From Chthonobacter rhizosphaerae (GTDB lineage Bacteria; Pseudomonadota; Alphaproteobacteria; Rhizobiales; Pleomorphomonadaceae): a DNA stretch of 64,000 nucleotides. The translations under genes and the position numbers were made by a program. Below, one piece after another: positions 7,362 to 18,254 of this stretch (position 1 is its first letter; each line of letters begins with the position of its first letter). The notes under the pieces were generated by a model that saw only the letters and a list, made by a program, of their open reading frames with translations, ran no database searches and was not told where the DNA came from. The stretch is taken from positions 620,001 through 684,000 of the forward strand of contig NZ_JACDIS010000001.1 in assembly GCF_013839525.1 (NCBI RefSeq). The letters are read 5' to 3'.

Positions 7362-9023
7362 GTGACCTTATCCCAGCGGCTGTTCACCTTCGCCCTTCTG
7401 GCGCTCCTGCCCGTGTTCGCGGTCGTCTGGCTCCTGGAACAGGAACTGCGCCAGGCCCGCCACCAGGAGGTGCGCGATCTCGTCGCCAGGCAGACCCAGC
7501 AGGCCAATTCCGAGATGGTGCGCCTCACCGAGGGCATCCGCACGCTCCTCACCGCCGTCGCGGCCTCGCCCTCCGTCGTGGCGTTCGAGCGGGAGCCCTG
7601 CTCGGCCTATGTGGCCTCGCTCACCCGCAGCCTGCCGCACCTGCGCTCCATCCTGGTGCTCGACCTCGACGGCGACGTGCGCTGCGTCGACAATGCCCGC
7701 CGGCCGGCCGCCAACTACCGCGACCGGCTCTATTTCACCCAGGCGCTCGCCGACGACGCCTTCGTGACCGGCGTCTACACGGTGGGCCGCACCAGCGGGA
7801 CCGCCGGCCTGCCCATGGCGCAGCCGCTCCGCGGCCCGGACGGGCGGGCGATCGGCGTGGTGGCGGCCGTCCTCAACCTCGGCCACATCCAGGGAATCGT
7901 GGACGCCTGGGCCGTGCCGCCGAACGGCTCGCTCACGATCGCGGATCGCAACGGCGTGATCCTCGCCCGCAACCCGCTGCCGGAGCGGTTTGTCGGCACC
8001 GCCATTCCGGAAACCTTCGTCACCCGGTGGGTCAGGGCCGCGGAGCCCGGCGTCGACGAGGTGACGAGCCAGGACGGCACGCGGCGGGTCATCGCCTACA
8101 ACCCGGCGACCCGCGAGCCGCGGGGCATCTACGTGTCCTCCGGCATGGCGCGCGCGGAAGCCTACGCGGTCGTGGACCGGAACTGGGTGTGGAATCTCGC
8201 GGTCCTCGCCGCCGGCGTGGTCGGCGCGCTCGCCACCTCCGTCCTCGCCGCCCGCGTCCTCATCCGCCGGCCGGTGGACGATCTGGTCGCCCTCGCGAAG
8301 GCGTGGGCGAAGGGCGAGCCGAGTTCCGTCCCCCGGCCGATCGCCACCCCCGAGTTCGAGACCATCGCGCTCGCCCTCGACGCCATGGGCCAAGGCATCG
8401 AGGAGCGTACCTCCGAGGCGGCGCGCCACCAGGAACTGCTGGTCTCCGAGCTCAACCACAGGGTCAAGAACACGCTCGCCCTCGTCCAGGCGATCGGCAC
8501 CCAGACCGCCGCCTCCGTGCAGGACCCGGCGGAGTTCAACGTCCGCTTCGGCGAGCGCCTGCGCTCGCTCGCCCGCACCCACGACGTGCTCACCCGGCGC
8601 AACTGGTCGGGCGTGTCCCTGCGCGAGCTGATCGAGGCGGAGATCGCCGTCACCCCGGCGGCCGACCGGGTCACGATCGAGGGACCGGACATCAAGCTGC
8701 CGCCGCAGCTCGCGGTGTCGATCAGCCTCATCGTCCACGAACTCGCCACCAACGCCGTCAAGCACGGCTGCCTCGGCCGCACGGGCGGCGAGCTGGCGGT
8801 GCGCTGGTCCAGGCGCGACGATCCGGGCGCCGGAACCCTCGACCTTTCCTGGAGCGAACGGTGCCCGACGCCCGTCCCGCCACCCACCCGGACCGGCTTC
8901 GGGTCCAAGCTCATCCAGCGGACGGCGAACTCCATCGGCTCGGCGAAGAGCACCTTCGCGGACACCGGCCTCGCCTTCCACCTGGAGGTGCCGCTGGACG
9001 GCTGGCTGAAGCAGGCCGCGTGA
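7362..9023 (+). CDS. HWE-type sensor histidine kinase with periplasmic sensing domain
   Basis: A 553-residue membrane kinase. TM1 is at about 7-26, a periplasmic Cache-like sensor domain at about 30-270, and TM2 at about 277-299. A short linker leads to an HWE kinase core: H366 lies in ELNHRVKNTLALVQ, the N-box is VHELATNAVKHG, and DLSWSE and TGFGSKLI complete the ATP domain. HWE kinases commonly signal through single-domain or PhyR-type regulators in alphaproteobacteria; no cognate regulator is adjacent. The GTG at 7362 was chosen because it directly precedes TM1. An in-frame TTG further left would add an unlikely basic stretch. It may share a transcript with the upstream Crp/Fnr gene. Confidence 0.87.
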   Translation: MTLSQRLFTFALLALLPVFAVVWLLEQELRQARHQEVRDLVARQTQQANSEMVRLTEGIRTLLTAVAASPSVVAFEREPCSAYVASLTRSLPHLRSILVLDLDGDVRCVDNARRPAANYRDRLYFTQALADDAFVTGVYTVGRTSGTAGLPMAQPLRGPDGRAIGVVAAVLNLGHIQGIVDAWAVPPNGSLTIADRNGVILARNPLPERFVGTAIPETFVTRWVRAAEPGVDEVTSQDGTRRVIAYNPATREPRGIYVSSGMARAEAYAVVDRNWVWNLAVLAAGVVGALATSVLAARVLIRRPVDDLVALAKAWAKGEPSSVPRPIATPEFETIALALDAMGQGIEERTSEAARHQELLVSELNHRVKNTLALVQAIGTQTAASVQDPAEFNVRFGERLRSLARTHDVLTRRNWSGVSLRELIEAEIAVTPAADRVTIEGPDIKLPPQLAVSISLIVHELATNAVKHGCLGRTGGELAVRWSRRDDPGAGTLDLSWSERCPTPVPPPTRTGFGSKLIQRTANSIGSAKSTFADTGLAFHLEVPLDGWLKQAA

Positions 9024-9089
9024 AAAACGCCTTCCGGCCGGAACGGGAGCGCGCCGGCCGCGGTTCGGCCGACGACGCCCGGAGGGTTC

Positions 9090-9188
9090 ATGTTCGTCTT
9101 CTTCTCCAATCGCCTCGGCTGCCTCGGCTCGATCCTGGTCTCGGCCGTCCTCACCATTCTGGTCCTGGCCGTCCTCGGCGTGCTCTGA
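9090..9188 (+). CDS. Small membrane protein (32 residues)
   Basis: A short frame, ATG to TGA, encoding MFVFFSNRLGCLGSILV and then a hydrophobic stretch ending in VLGVL. A Shine-Dalgarno GGAGGG ends at 9086, just ahead of the ATG. Residues about 12-32 form one strong transmembrane helix. The FFSNRLGC-GS opening followed by a hydrophobic helix recalls tiny conserved proteins I have seen in alphaproteobacterial genomes. The function is unknown. It lies between the HWE kinase and a hairpin preceding the convergent hydroxylase operon. Confidence 0.6.
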   Translation: MFVFFSNRLGCLGSILVSAVLTILVLAVLGVL

Positions 9189-9236
9189 CGCGGCGCCGGG
9201 GCGCGGCCGTCCGGCCCGCCGCCCGCGGGCGGGACA

Positions 9237-9270
9237 CCGCCGCCGGCCCACTTACGAAGGCCGGCGGCGG
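9237..9270. terminator. Strong hairpin between convergent genes
   Basis: CCGCCGCCGGCC (9237-9248) is perfectly complementary to GGCCGGCGGCGG (9259-9270), giving a 12-bp stem and a 10-nt loop. It separates the plus-strand small ORF from the minus-strand hydroxylase gene. No T-tract follows, so a bidirectional terminator or transcript-end stabiliser is inferred. Confidence 0.5.
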
Positions 9271-9279
9271 CGCGTCTCG

Positions 9280-11547
9280 TCAGGCCGGAACACGGTCCCG
9301 GCGGGGCGGCAGGCCCGCGTCCCGCTCGCCGAGGTCGACGCCCGACAGCGGCAGGGTGCGGATGCGCTTGCCCGTCGCCTGGAAGATCGCGTTGACCAGC
9401 GACGGCGCCGCCGAGACCGTGCCGGTCTCGCCGATGCCGCCCGGCGCGGCGTCGCTCTCGATGATGTGCACCTCGATCGGCGGCACCTCGTTGATCCGCA
9501 TCTGCGGGTAGGTGTCGAAGTTGGACTGCTCCACCTGGCCGTTCGCGAACGTGATGCCGTTGTAGAGCGCCGCCGACAGGCCGAACACCAGGCCGCCCTC
9601 GATCTGGGCCTTCACGGTGTCCGGGTTCACCACCATGCCGCAGTCGACCGCCGCCACCGCCCGGTGCAGCTTGACGGCGCCGTCCTCGCCGACGCTCGCC
9701 TCCAGCACCACCGCCACGAAGCTGCCGAACGCGCCGTGAAGCGAGACGCCCCGGCCGTGGCGCGGCGGCAGGTCGCCGCCCCAGCCGGACCGCTCAGCGG
9801 CCAGGCGCAGCACGGCCGCCGCCCGCGGCTTCTCCTTCAGGAGCGACATGCGGAAGTCGACCGGGTCCTCGCCCGCCGCCTCGGCGAGTTCGTCCATGAA
9901 GCTTTCCACCACGAACACGTTGTGGGTCGGCCCGACGCCGCGCCACCAGGTCACCGGAACCGGCGGGTCGGCCCGGATCCAGTCCACCAGCAGGGTCGGG
10001 AAGCCGTAGGGCGTGTCGGCGGCGCCCTCGATGGCGTCGCTGTCGATCGTCCCTTCCGGCAGGCCGCCCGGCAGGTAGGCGCCAAGCACCGAGCCGCCGG
10101 TGATCCGGTCCATGAAGGCGACCGGCCGGTTGTTCTGGTCGAGGCCCGCGGAGATGCGGTCGTAGTAGGCCGGGCGGTAGAGGTCCTGGGTGATGTCCTC
10201 CTCCCGGGTCCAGATGATCTTCACCGGATAGCGGACCTGCTTGCCGATCAGCGCCGCCTGCTCGATGGAATCGGCCACCAGGCGCCGGCCGAAGCCGCCG
10301 CCGATCACCTGGTTGTGCAGCCGCACCTTGTCCAGCGGCAGGCCCAGCCGGTCCGCCGCCACCTTCTGGGCCGCCGTCGGCACCTGGGTGCCGACCCAGA
10401 TGTCGCAGCCGTCCTCGGTCACGTGGATGGTGGTGTTGATGGGCTCCAGGGCCGCGTGGGCCAGGAAGGGCAGTTCGTAGGTCGCCTCCACCCGCCTGGC
10501 GGCTCCCGCCATGGCGGCGGCCGCGTCGCCCTCCTGCCGGCCGAGGATGGGCGTGCCGGACTGCGACGCCGTCGCCAGCGCCTGCCGGAGGGCGGCGGTG
10601 TCGAGGCCGGCGTTCTCGCCCGGGTCCCACTCGATGTCGAGCGCCTGAAGGCCCTGGTTGGCGGCCCAGAAGTGGTCGCCCACCACCGCCACCGCGTTCT
10701 CGATCCGGATGACGTCGACGACGCCCGGGATCGCCCGGGCGGCCGTGTCGTCCACCCGCTTCAGCTTGCCGCCGACCGTCGGCGACGCCTTCACGGTGGC
10801 GACCTTCATGCCCTCCACCTTGATGTCGATGCCGAAGGTGGCGGTGCCGTTCACCTTGCCGGCCGACTCCACCCGCCGGGCGGGGGTGCCGATCAGCCTC
10901 CAGTCCGCCTTCGGCTTCAGCGGCACGTCCTGGGGCACCGGCATTTTGGCGGCGTCGTCCACCAGCTCGCCGTAGGAGAAGCCCTCGCCCGTGGCCGGGT
11001 CGATCACCCGGCCGCGCTCGGCCCGGAGGCTGCCGGCCGGCGCCTTCATGCGCTCCGCCGCCGCCGCGATCAGCATCATGCGGGCGGCCGCGCCGGCCTG
11101 GCGCAGCGGCTCGAAGGCGCCGCGGATGGAGGTGGAGCCGCCGGTCGTCTGCGACTGCAGGATCGGCTGCTTGTAGAGCTCCTCGTTCGGCGGCGCGGCC
11201 AGCACCGTCACCTGGTCGAGGCCGACCTCCAGCTCCTCGGCGATCAGCATGGCCTCGGCCGTGTAGATGCCCTGGCCCATCTCGACGTTCGGCACGATGA
11301 GGTGGATGGCGTTGTCCCGGCCGATGCGGATGAAGCCGCCCGGCGCGAAGCCCTCGAAGGCGTCGCCGGTGTCGATGGTGCCGTCGCCGATGGCCCTGAG
11401 GCTCGGCTCCTCGCCGGCCGCGTGGGCCTTCCGGCGGCCGACCGCCAGGAAGGCCAGCATCATGCCGCCGCCCATGAGCGCCTGGCGGCGCGAGATGGCG
11501 GCGGTCCGGGCGGCGTCCACGAGCCCGAATGCGGGGGTCTTGGTCAT
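9280..11547 (-). CDS. Molybdopterin-binding xanthine dehydrogenase-family large subunit (IorB-like)
   Basis: A 755-residue aldehyde oxidase/xanthine dehydrogenase-type molybdenum subunit of the isoquinoline 1-oxidoreductase beta branch. The N-terminus carries a Tat-like signal: R20-R21 in SRRQALMGGG, then a hydrophobic stretch and an AHA-A site near 43, so the enzyme is probably periplasmic or membrane attached. Molybdopterin-binding segments follow, including GGGFGRR, VTWWRGVGPTHN and GIGETGTVSAAPSLVNAI near the C-terminus. It would hydroxylate an aldehyde or N-heterocycle together with the 2Fe-2S protein encoded 11 bp upstream. No FAD subunit is present, as is normal for this branch. The ATG at 11545-11547 sets the Tat motif at the right distance. 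Substrate unknown. Confidence 0.9.
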   Translation of the reverse strand: MTKTPAFGLVDAARTAAISRRQALMGGGMMLAFLAVGRRKAHAAGEEPSLRAIGDGTIDTGDAFEGFAPGGFIRIGRDNAIHLIVPNVEMGQGIYTAEAMLIAEELEVGLDQVTVLAAPPNEELYKQPILQSQTTGGSTSIRGAFEPLRQAGAAARMMLIAAAAERMKAPAGSLRAERGRVIDPATGEGFSYGELVDDAAKMPVPQDVPLKPKADWRLIGTPARRVESAGKVNGTATFGIDIKVEGMKVATVKASPTVGGKLKRVDDTAARAIPGVVDVIRIENAVAVVGDHFWAANQGLQALDIEWDPGENAGLDTAALRQALATASQSGTPILGRQEGDAAAAMAGAARRVEATYELPFLAHAALEPINTTIHVTEDGCDIWVGTQVPTAAQKVAADRLGLPLDKVRLHNQVIGGGFGRRLVADSIEQAALIGKQVRYPVKIIWTREEDITQDLYRPAYYDRISAGLDQNNRPVAFMDRITGGSVLGAYLPGGLPEGTIDSDAIEGAADTPYGFPTLLVDWIRADPPVPVTWWRGVGPTHNVFVVESFMDELAEAAGEDPVDFRMSLLKEKPRAAAVLRLAAERSGWGGDLPPRHGRGVSLHGAFGSFVAVVLEASVGEDGAVKLHRAVAAVDCGMVVNPDTVKAQIEGGLVFGLSAALYNGITFANGQVEQSNFDTYPQMRINEVPPIEVHIIESDAAPGGIGETGTVSAAPSLVNAIFQATGKRIRTLPLSGVDLGERDAGLPPRRDRVPA

Positions 11548-11558
11548 GGCGCGCTCCC

Positions 11559-12014
<456 letters not shown>

Positions 12015-12096
12015 CCTGTCGGTCCTTGAAGGTCGGCTGGCACGCGAAGCCCGGACGGGCCCCGCACGCTGGCACTGTGAGAGGCGCGAGCCGGCG

Positions 12097-12462
12097 CTAC
12101 GGGCGCGTGGTGAGGGTGCAGTCCCCGTCCGGGGCCGCGGCGGCGGTGGAGCCGTCGGCGGAGAGCCAGGCGGAGGAGCTGTCGGTGCCGGTCAGCGTGT
12201 CGCCGGCGGCGGCGGGCCCGGCGTCCCCGGCGGCCGCCACGGACCCGGCCGTGTCGGCGGACGCGTTCGCGCCGTCGGCTCCATCCGTGCTTCCGGTCGG
12301 GTTGTGGGGCGACGGCGCGGCGGCCGCCTCGTCGGCGCCGGGCGCCGGCTTGACGGCGCACCGGTCGGTGCCGGCGGCGGGCGCCGGCGTCTCGGCACGG
12401 ACCGCCGGGGCGGACAGGAGGGCAATCGCGGCGGCGGCCGCGAGCGTCAGATGGCGGGTCAT
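12097..12462 (-). CDS. Small secreted Ala/Asp-rich hypothetical protein
   Basis: A 121-residue predicted exported protein. The start [19 protein letters not shown] followed by AVRA-E is a clear Sec signal peptide. The mature part is rich in Ala, Gly, Asp, Ser and Thr with little hydrophobic content, and has two Cys (TDRCAV and DGDCTLT) near its ends that could form a disulfide. A strong GGAGGAGT precedes the ATG at 12460-12462. It lies 82 bp upstream of the IorA-like gene on the same strand. I do not recognise a family. Low-complexity composition makes homology calls unreliable, but signal peptide and ribosome site support a real gene. Confidence 0.65.
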   Translation of the reverse strand: MTRHLTLAAAAAIALLSAPAVRAETPAPAAGTDRCAVKPAPGADEAAAAPSPHNPTGSTDGADGANASADTAGSVAAAGDAGPAAAGDTLTGTDSSSAWLSADGSTAAAAPDGDCTLTTRP

Positions 12463-12611
12463 CACTCCTCCGGGGGACGTGGCGCATCGGGGCGCCGGAT
12501 CGGGCGGGGCTCGGGCGGGCGCACGTCGCCCGGCCCCGGCCGGGTAACCCCGCGGCGGCCGACGGGTTCCATGAGGACGTCGCCAGGACCGGTGGAGTGG
12601 ACCGCCCCGCT

Positions 12612-12674
12612 GCCGGCGCAAGAAGCGCGGGGGCCGGCGCAAGAGGCGCCGCTGGCGGCGACAAGAGCGCGGGA
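12612..12674. repeat. Degenerate tandem repeat, about 3 x 21 bp, intergenic
   Basis: Copies beginning GCCGGCGCAAGAA (12612), GCCGGCGCAAGAG (12633) and GGCGGCGACAAGA (12654) are spaced 21 bp apart. The surrounding 256-bp gap (12463-12718) shows no gene I can support. Confidence 0.5.
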
Positions 12675-12718
12675 GCGATCGAAAGGAGCGCCCCTCCGCC
12701 GGTCCCCGCGACCGCCCG

Positions 12719-12937
12719 TCAGCGGCTCCGTTCGGGTGGCCGGGCCGGGCTGGCGAGCGGCAGGTCCACGCGCTTCGACAATCGGCGCGGGCGGCGCCGG
12801 GTCGCCAGGTGGCGGACGACCAGCAGCGGCGCCGCCACGATCAGGACCGGAACGAGGGCGAGCACGATCAGGGACCCGATCGTCAGACGGGCCGTCACCA
12901 GAAGCGCGGTCATCGGGATGACGAACACCTTCGTCAC
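12719..12937 (-). CDS. Small membrane protein (72 residues), hypothetical
   Basis: The frame starts at a GTG (12935-12937) preceded by AGGAGG 11 nt upstream. It encodes MTKVFVIPMTALLVTARLTI and continues with a hydrophobic stretch (SLIVLALVPVLIVAAPLLVV). A basic tail RRRPRRLSKR suggests one or two membrane helices with a cytoplasmic C-terminus. The upstream extension of the same frame is Arg/Pro-rich and unlikely to be coding. No family recognised. The AT-rich patch near 13111-13123 could hold its promoter. Confidence 0.55.
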   Translation of the reverse strand: MTKVFVIPMTALLVTARLTIGSLIVLALVPVLIVAAPLLVVRHLATRRRPRRLSKRVDLPLASPARPPERSR

Positions 12938-13506
12938 GACGGAACGGTCCTCCTGACCCTCGGCCACCCTGCGGCGAGCGCCGCCCGACCGCGGACCCGG
13001 CACGATCGCGGCGATCGCCACCCGATCCCGCCCGGAGCGGTCCTCCGGCGGCCGGCGGTCCCGTCGGAAGCGGCGGGGCGGCGGTGGTCGCCCGCAGTGT
13101 GTGTCAGGAATCATTAATATAGACAAGCGCATTGATCGACCGCCGGACGCCCGCTTTTCCGGACCGGGCGCGTTGACTTCCCGGCTTTGTTGCGTGTAAA
13201 ACCCCACTCCCGTGGGAAAGGGCCGGAATCGCGCCTTTTCTTCGCAGCCCGAGGCTCAAGGACTTCCCCTTCCGGGAAGCGGCGCCAGCCGGTTCGTCCG
13301 GTCGGCAGGGACTTCAGGCCGGTCGCCCGGGCCGCACGGCCCGACGATCCCGGCGTCAAGGTCCGCCATTCCTTTCCAAAGCCCGCGCGACCGGCCCGTC
13401 CGGTCTTCACGCGCGGCGCCACAGGGCGCGTCGATCTCCCGCGGCAAACGGCCAAAGCCAGGCGACCGACCTGGCCAAGAACAGATGAAGAAGGACTGGT
13501 TCGACC
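12938..13506. other. 569-bp intergenic region: rplU promoter and long leader
   Basis: No gene is supported here. It contains an AT-rich patch at 13111-13123 (TCATTAATATAG) that could serve the minus-strand 72-residue gene, the rplU promoter at 13173-13202, and about 300 nt of untranslated leader. Small hairpins occur in the leader at 13203-13216 (CCCAC/GTGGG), 13263-13279 (CTTCCC/GGGAAG) and 13457-13475 (GCCAGG/CCTGGC). Confidence 0.6.
13173..13202 (+). promoter_or_regulatory. Putative housekeeping promoter of rplU-rpmA
   Basis: TTGACT (13173-13178) is followed after 18 bp by TAAAAC (13197-13202), a good sigma-70-type pair in otherwise very GC-rich DNA. The start site would be near 13209, giving a leader of roughly 300 nt before the rplU ATG. 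Confidence 0.55.
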
Positions 13507-13821
13507 ATGTTCGCAGTGATCAAGACCGGCGGCAAGCAGTACAAGGTCGCCGAAAACGACGTTCTGACGATCGAGAAGCTCGAGGCCGAGGCCGGCAGCA
13601 CGGTCACCTTCGCGGAGGTGCTGATGGTGTCCGGTGACGCCGGTGTCAACGTGGGCGCGCCCGTCGTGGCCGGCGCCAGCGTGACCGCCGAGGTGGTCGA
13701 GCAGACCCGCGGCGAGAAGGTGATCTCGTTCAAGAAGCGTCGCCGGCAGAATTCCAAGCGCAAGCGGGGCCACCGTCAGCTGCTGACCGTGGTCCGGATC
13801 ACCGGCATCAAGGCCGCCTGA
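13507..13821 (+). CDS. rplU: 50S ribosomal protein L21
   Basis: A 104-residue protein beginning [20 protein letters not shown], the L21 signature. The basic block [17 protein letters not shown] near residues 75-91 contacts 23S rRNA, and the ending [12 protein letters not shown] is standard. L21 binds domain I of 23S rRNA in the large subunit. Length equals the usual 103-105 residues. It is followed 140 bp later by rpmA (L27), the conserved bacterial pair. The ATG is the only sensible start. Confidence 0.98.
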   Translation: MFAVIKTGGKQYKVAENDVLTIEKLEAEAGSTVTFAEVLMVSGDAGVNVGAPVVAGASVTAEVVEQTRGEKVISFKKRRRQNSKRKRGHRQLLTVVRITGIKAA

Positions 13822-13961
13822 TCCAGCGAGCGTCCCTGATCCAAGCGGGCGACGACCGGCGCGGCCGTCACCCGATCCGACTTCAACGCCCTCGTCCGGC
13901 GTCTCGAGCCGATCATCCGGCTCCGTTCGGCGAGGCAACCAGGACCTGAAGGAGTTATCCC

Positions 13962-14231
13962 ATGGCTCACAAGAAAGCTGGCGGCTCGTCCCGCAACGGC
14001 CGCGACTCGGCCGGCCGCCGCCTCGGCGTGAAGAAGTTCGGTGGCGAAGCCGTCGTCCCGGGCAACATCATCCTGCGCCAGCGCGGCACCAAGTGGCATC
14101 CGGGCCAGAACGTAGGCCTCGGCGTCGACCACACGATTTTTGCGCTCACCGAAGGCCGCGTGGCCTTCGCGACCAAGTCGAACGGCCGCGTCTACGTGTC
14201 CGTTCTCCCGATGACGGCAGCCGCAGAGTAA
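13962..14231 (+). CDS. rpmA: 50S ribosomal protein L27
   Basis: An 89-residue L27 with the start [20 protein letters not shown], including the flexible N-terminal tail that reaches the peptidyl transferase centre. LGVKKFGGE and [16 protein letters not shown] follow. AAGGAGTT lies 6 nt before the ATG. The protein starts directly with MAHKK, so there is no Firmicutes-type cleavable leader. It ends about 80 bp before a hairpin at 14309. Confidence 0.98.
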   Translation: MAHKKAGGSSRNGRDSAGRRLGVKKFGGEAVVPGNIILRQRGTKWHPGQNVGLGVDHTIFALTEGRVAFATKSNGRVYVSVLPMTAAAE

Positions 14232-14308
14232 AGCCGGATGGTCTCGAGCGGCCTGCCGGCGTCCCACGGACCCCGGCGGATCGCTCCGATTGTGTCGAGA
14301 GCACCGCG

Positions 14309-14337
14309 AGGGGAGGTGGGCCGCCACCTCCCCTTTC
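14309..14337 (+). terminator. Hairpin after rpmA
   Basis: AGGGGAGGTGG (14309-14319) pairs perfectly with CCACCTCCCCT (14324-14334) through 11 bp with a 4-nt GCCG loop, followed by a short TTC stretch. It is placed to end the rplU-rpmA transcript or to attenuate read-through into the acetyltransferase genes. Confidence 0.6.
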
Positions 14338-14364
14338 TGCATCTCGCGACACGAGGACGAGATC

Positions 14365-15021
14365 ATGTCCAGACCCGACCGAAGCGGAAGCGAAGAGCTT
14401 GAGAGCATAGTCGGCGAGGCCGGCGAACGGGCGCTTGTCCGGCCGTTCCATGGCCTCGTGATCGAGACCCGCCGGCTGGTGCTCCGCGCCCCGGTGGCGA
14501 TCGATGCGCCCGCGATCGCCGAGATCGCCGACAATGCCCGCATCGCCCAGAACCTCACGAGCCTGCCCCATCCCTATCGGACCGATGACGCGCTCGCCTG
14601 GGCCTCCGAGCTCGCCGACGACAGCGAGCAGAAGCATCTCATCTGCCTGAAGCGGTCGGACGGCCGCCGCACCCCGATCGGCGCCATCACGCTCGATTTC
14701 CGGCGCGGCGCCCGCCTGCCCACCCTCGGCTACTGGATCGGCGAACCCTGGTGGGACCGGGGCTTCGCCACCGAGGCGGCCCACGCGGTGATCGACTACG
14801 CCTTCCTGCACCAGGGGCACGAGCGGCTCTCGGTGTCGTGCCGGGTCACCAACGGGGCGTCCCGGCGGGTCATCGAGAAGTGCGGCTTCCAGATGGTCGC
14901 CCAGGAGCTCGGCCACTCCGCCTTCTTCCAGGCGGTGGTGCCGGTGGACCGGTTCCAGCTGGACCGGCGCACCTGGGAAAGCCTGCGCCGGTGGGAGCCG
15001 TTGCGGCTCGCCAAGGGTTGA
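14365..15021 (+). CDS. GNAT-family N-acetyltransferase (RimJ/RimL type)
   Basis: A 218-residue protein of the Acetyltransf_3 type. After about 30 residues it has the entry strand ETRRLVLRAPVAIDAPAI. TLGYWIGEPWWDRGFATEA (about 130-150) is the acetyl-CoA-binding motif A, and NGASRRVIEKCGFQ is motif B. Such enzymes acetylate ribosomal protein N-termini, other proteins or small molecules; placement beside L21/L27 genes makes a ribosomal target attractive but unproven. The ATG at 14365 was chosen over upstream starts because the terminator hairpin lies between. GAGGACGA lies just upstream. A second GNAT gene follows. Confidence 0.85.
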   Translation: MSRPDRSGSEELESIVGEAGERALVRPFHGLVIETRRLVLRAPVAIDAPAIAEIADNARIAQNLTSLPHPYRTDDALAWASELADDSEQKHLICLKRSDGRRTPIGAITLDFRRGARLPTLGYWIGEPWWDRGFATEAAHAVIDYAFLHQGHERLSVSCRVTNGASRRVIEKCGFQMVAQELGHSAFFQAVVPVDRFQLDRRTWESLRRWEPLRLAKG

Positions 15022-15159
15022 CGGACGAGCGGTGGACGAAGGCTCCGGCGGCGCGGCGTTTTGGCGTTCACGGCGGAGGTGTTTGACGGCATGATACGGC
15101 TCAGGAACAGTCGGCGCCCGCCCTGGCGCCGGCCGGCGGCCGGTCGGAGAGCGGCGGCG

Positions 15160-15753
15160 ATGGATATCGGAAGCCTGAGCGGGTTCGGTCTGCGGCGACG
15201 CGCCAACCTGCATCCCACCCTGGAGACCCCGCGCCTCCGGCTGAGGCCGGTGGTGCGCGAGGACGCCGCCGCCTTCGCCCGCCATCTGGCGGACCTGGAG
15301 GTGACGCGCTGGCTCGCCCGGGTGCCGCATCCCTACCGGCTCTCCGACGGGCTCGCCTTCGTGGACCACGTCCGGCACGCGGCCCTGATCGGCTCGGCCG
15401 TCACGCTCGCCCTCCTGCCGGCCGAGGCGGAGGAGCCGGTGGGCGTCGTCGCCCTCCACGGCCTCGACGGCACGCCGGAGTTCGGCTACTGGCTCGCCCG
15501 GCCCTACTGGGGCTGCGGCGTGATGACCGAGGCGGTCGGCGCGGCCCTCGACTGGATTCACCGGTCGCTGGCCGTACCGACCATCACCAGCGGGGCCTTC
15601 GTGGGCAACGAAGCCTCCCTCAGGATCCAGGGCCGGTTCGGCTTCAAGGTGGTGGGCCGCAGCCGGCGCGAATGCCAGGCGCTCGGCCGCGACTTGGAAC
15701 ACGTGGACACCCGGATGGATTGGCAGGCCTACGAGAAGGCCGCGCGGACCTGA
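15160..15753 (+). CDS. GNAT-family N-acetyltransferase
   Basis: A 197-residue protein related to the preceding gene, with ETPRLRLRPVVREDAAAFARH, FGYWLARPYWGCGVMTEA as the acetyl-CoA loop, and NEASLRIQGRFGFK as motif B. The glycine-rich loop is less canonical (WGCGV rather than xGxGxA). The ATG at 15160 follows GGAGA with 9-bp spacing; an ATG at 15091 or a TTG at 15061 would add an Arg-rich N-terminus. Divergence from its neighbour suggests an old tandem duplication. It ends 225 bp before obgE. Substrate unknown. Confidence 0.8.
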   Translation: MDIGSLSGFGLRRRANLHPTLETPRLRLRPVVREDAAAFARHLADLEVTRWLARVPHPYRLSDGLAFVDHVRHAALIGSAVTLALLPAEAEEPVGVVALHGLDGTPEFGYWLARPYWGCGVMTEAVGAALDWIHRSLAVPTITSGAFVGNEASLRIQGRFGFKVVGRSRRECQALGRDLEHVDTRMDWQAYEKAART

Positions 15754-18203
<2,450 letters not shown>

Positions 18204-18254
18204 CCGGCCGCCCCGCCGTTCCTCTTCCCGACCTTCTTCGGATACCACCGCCCC

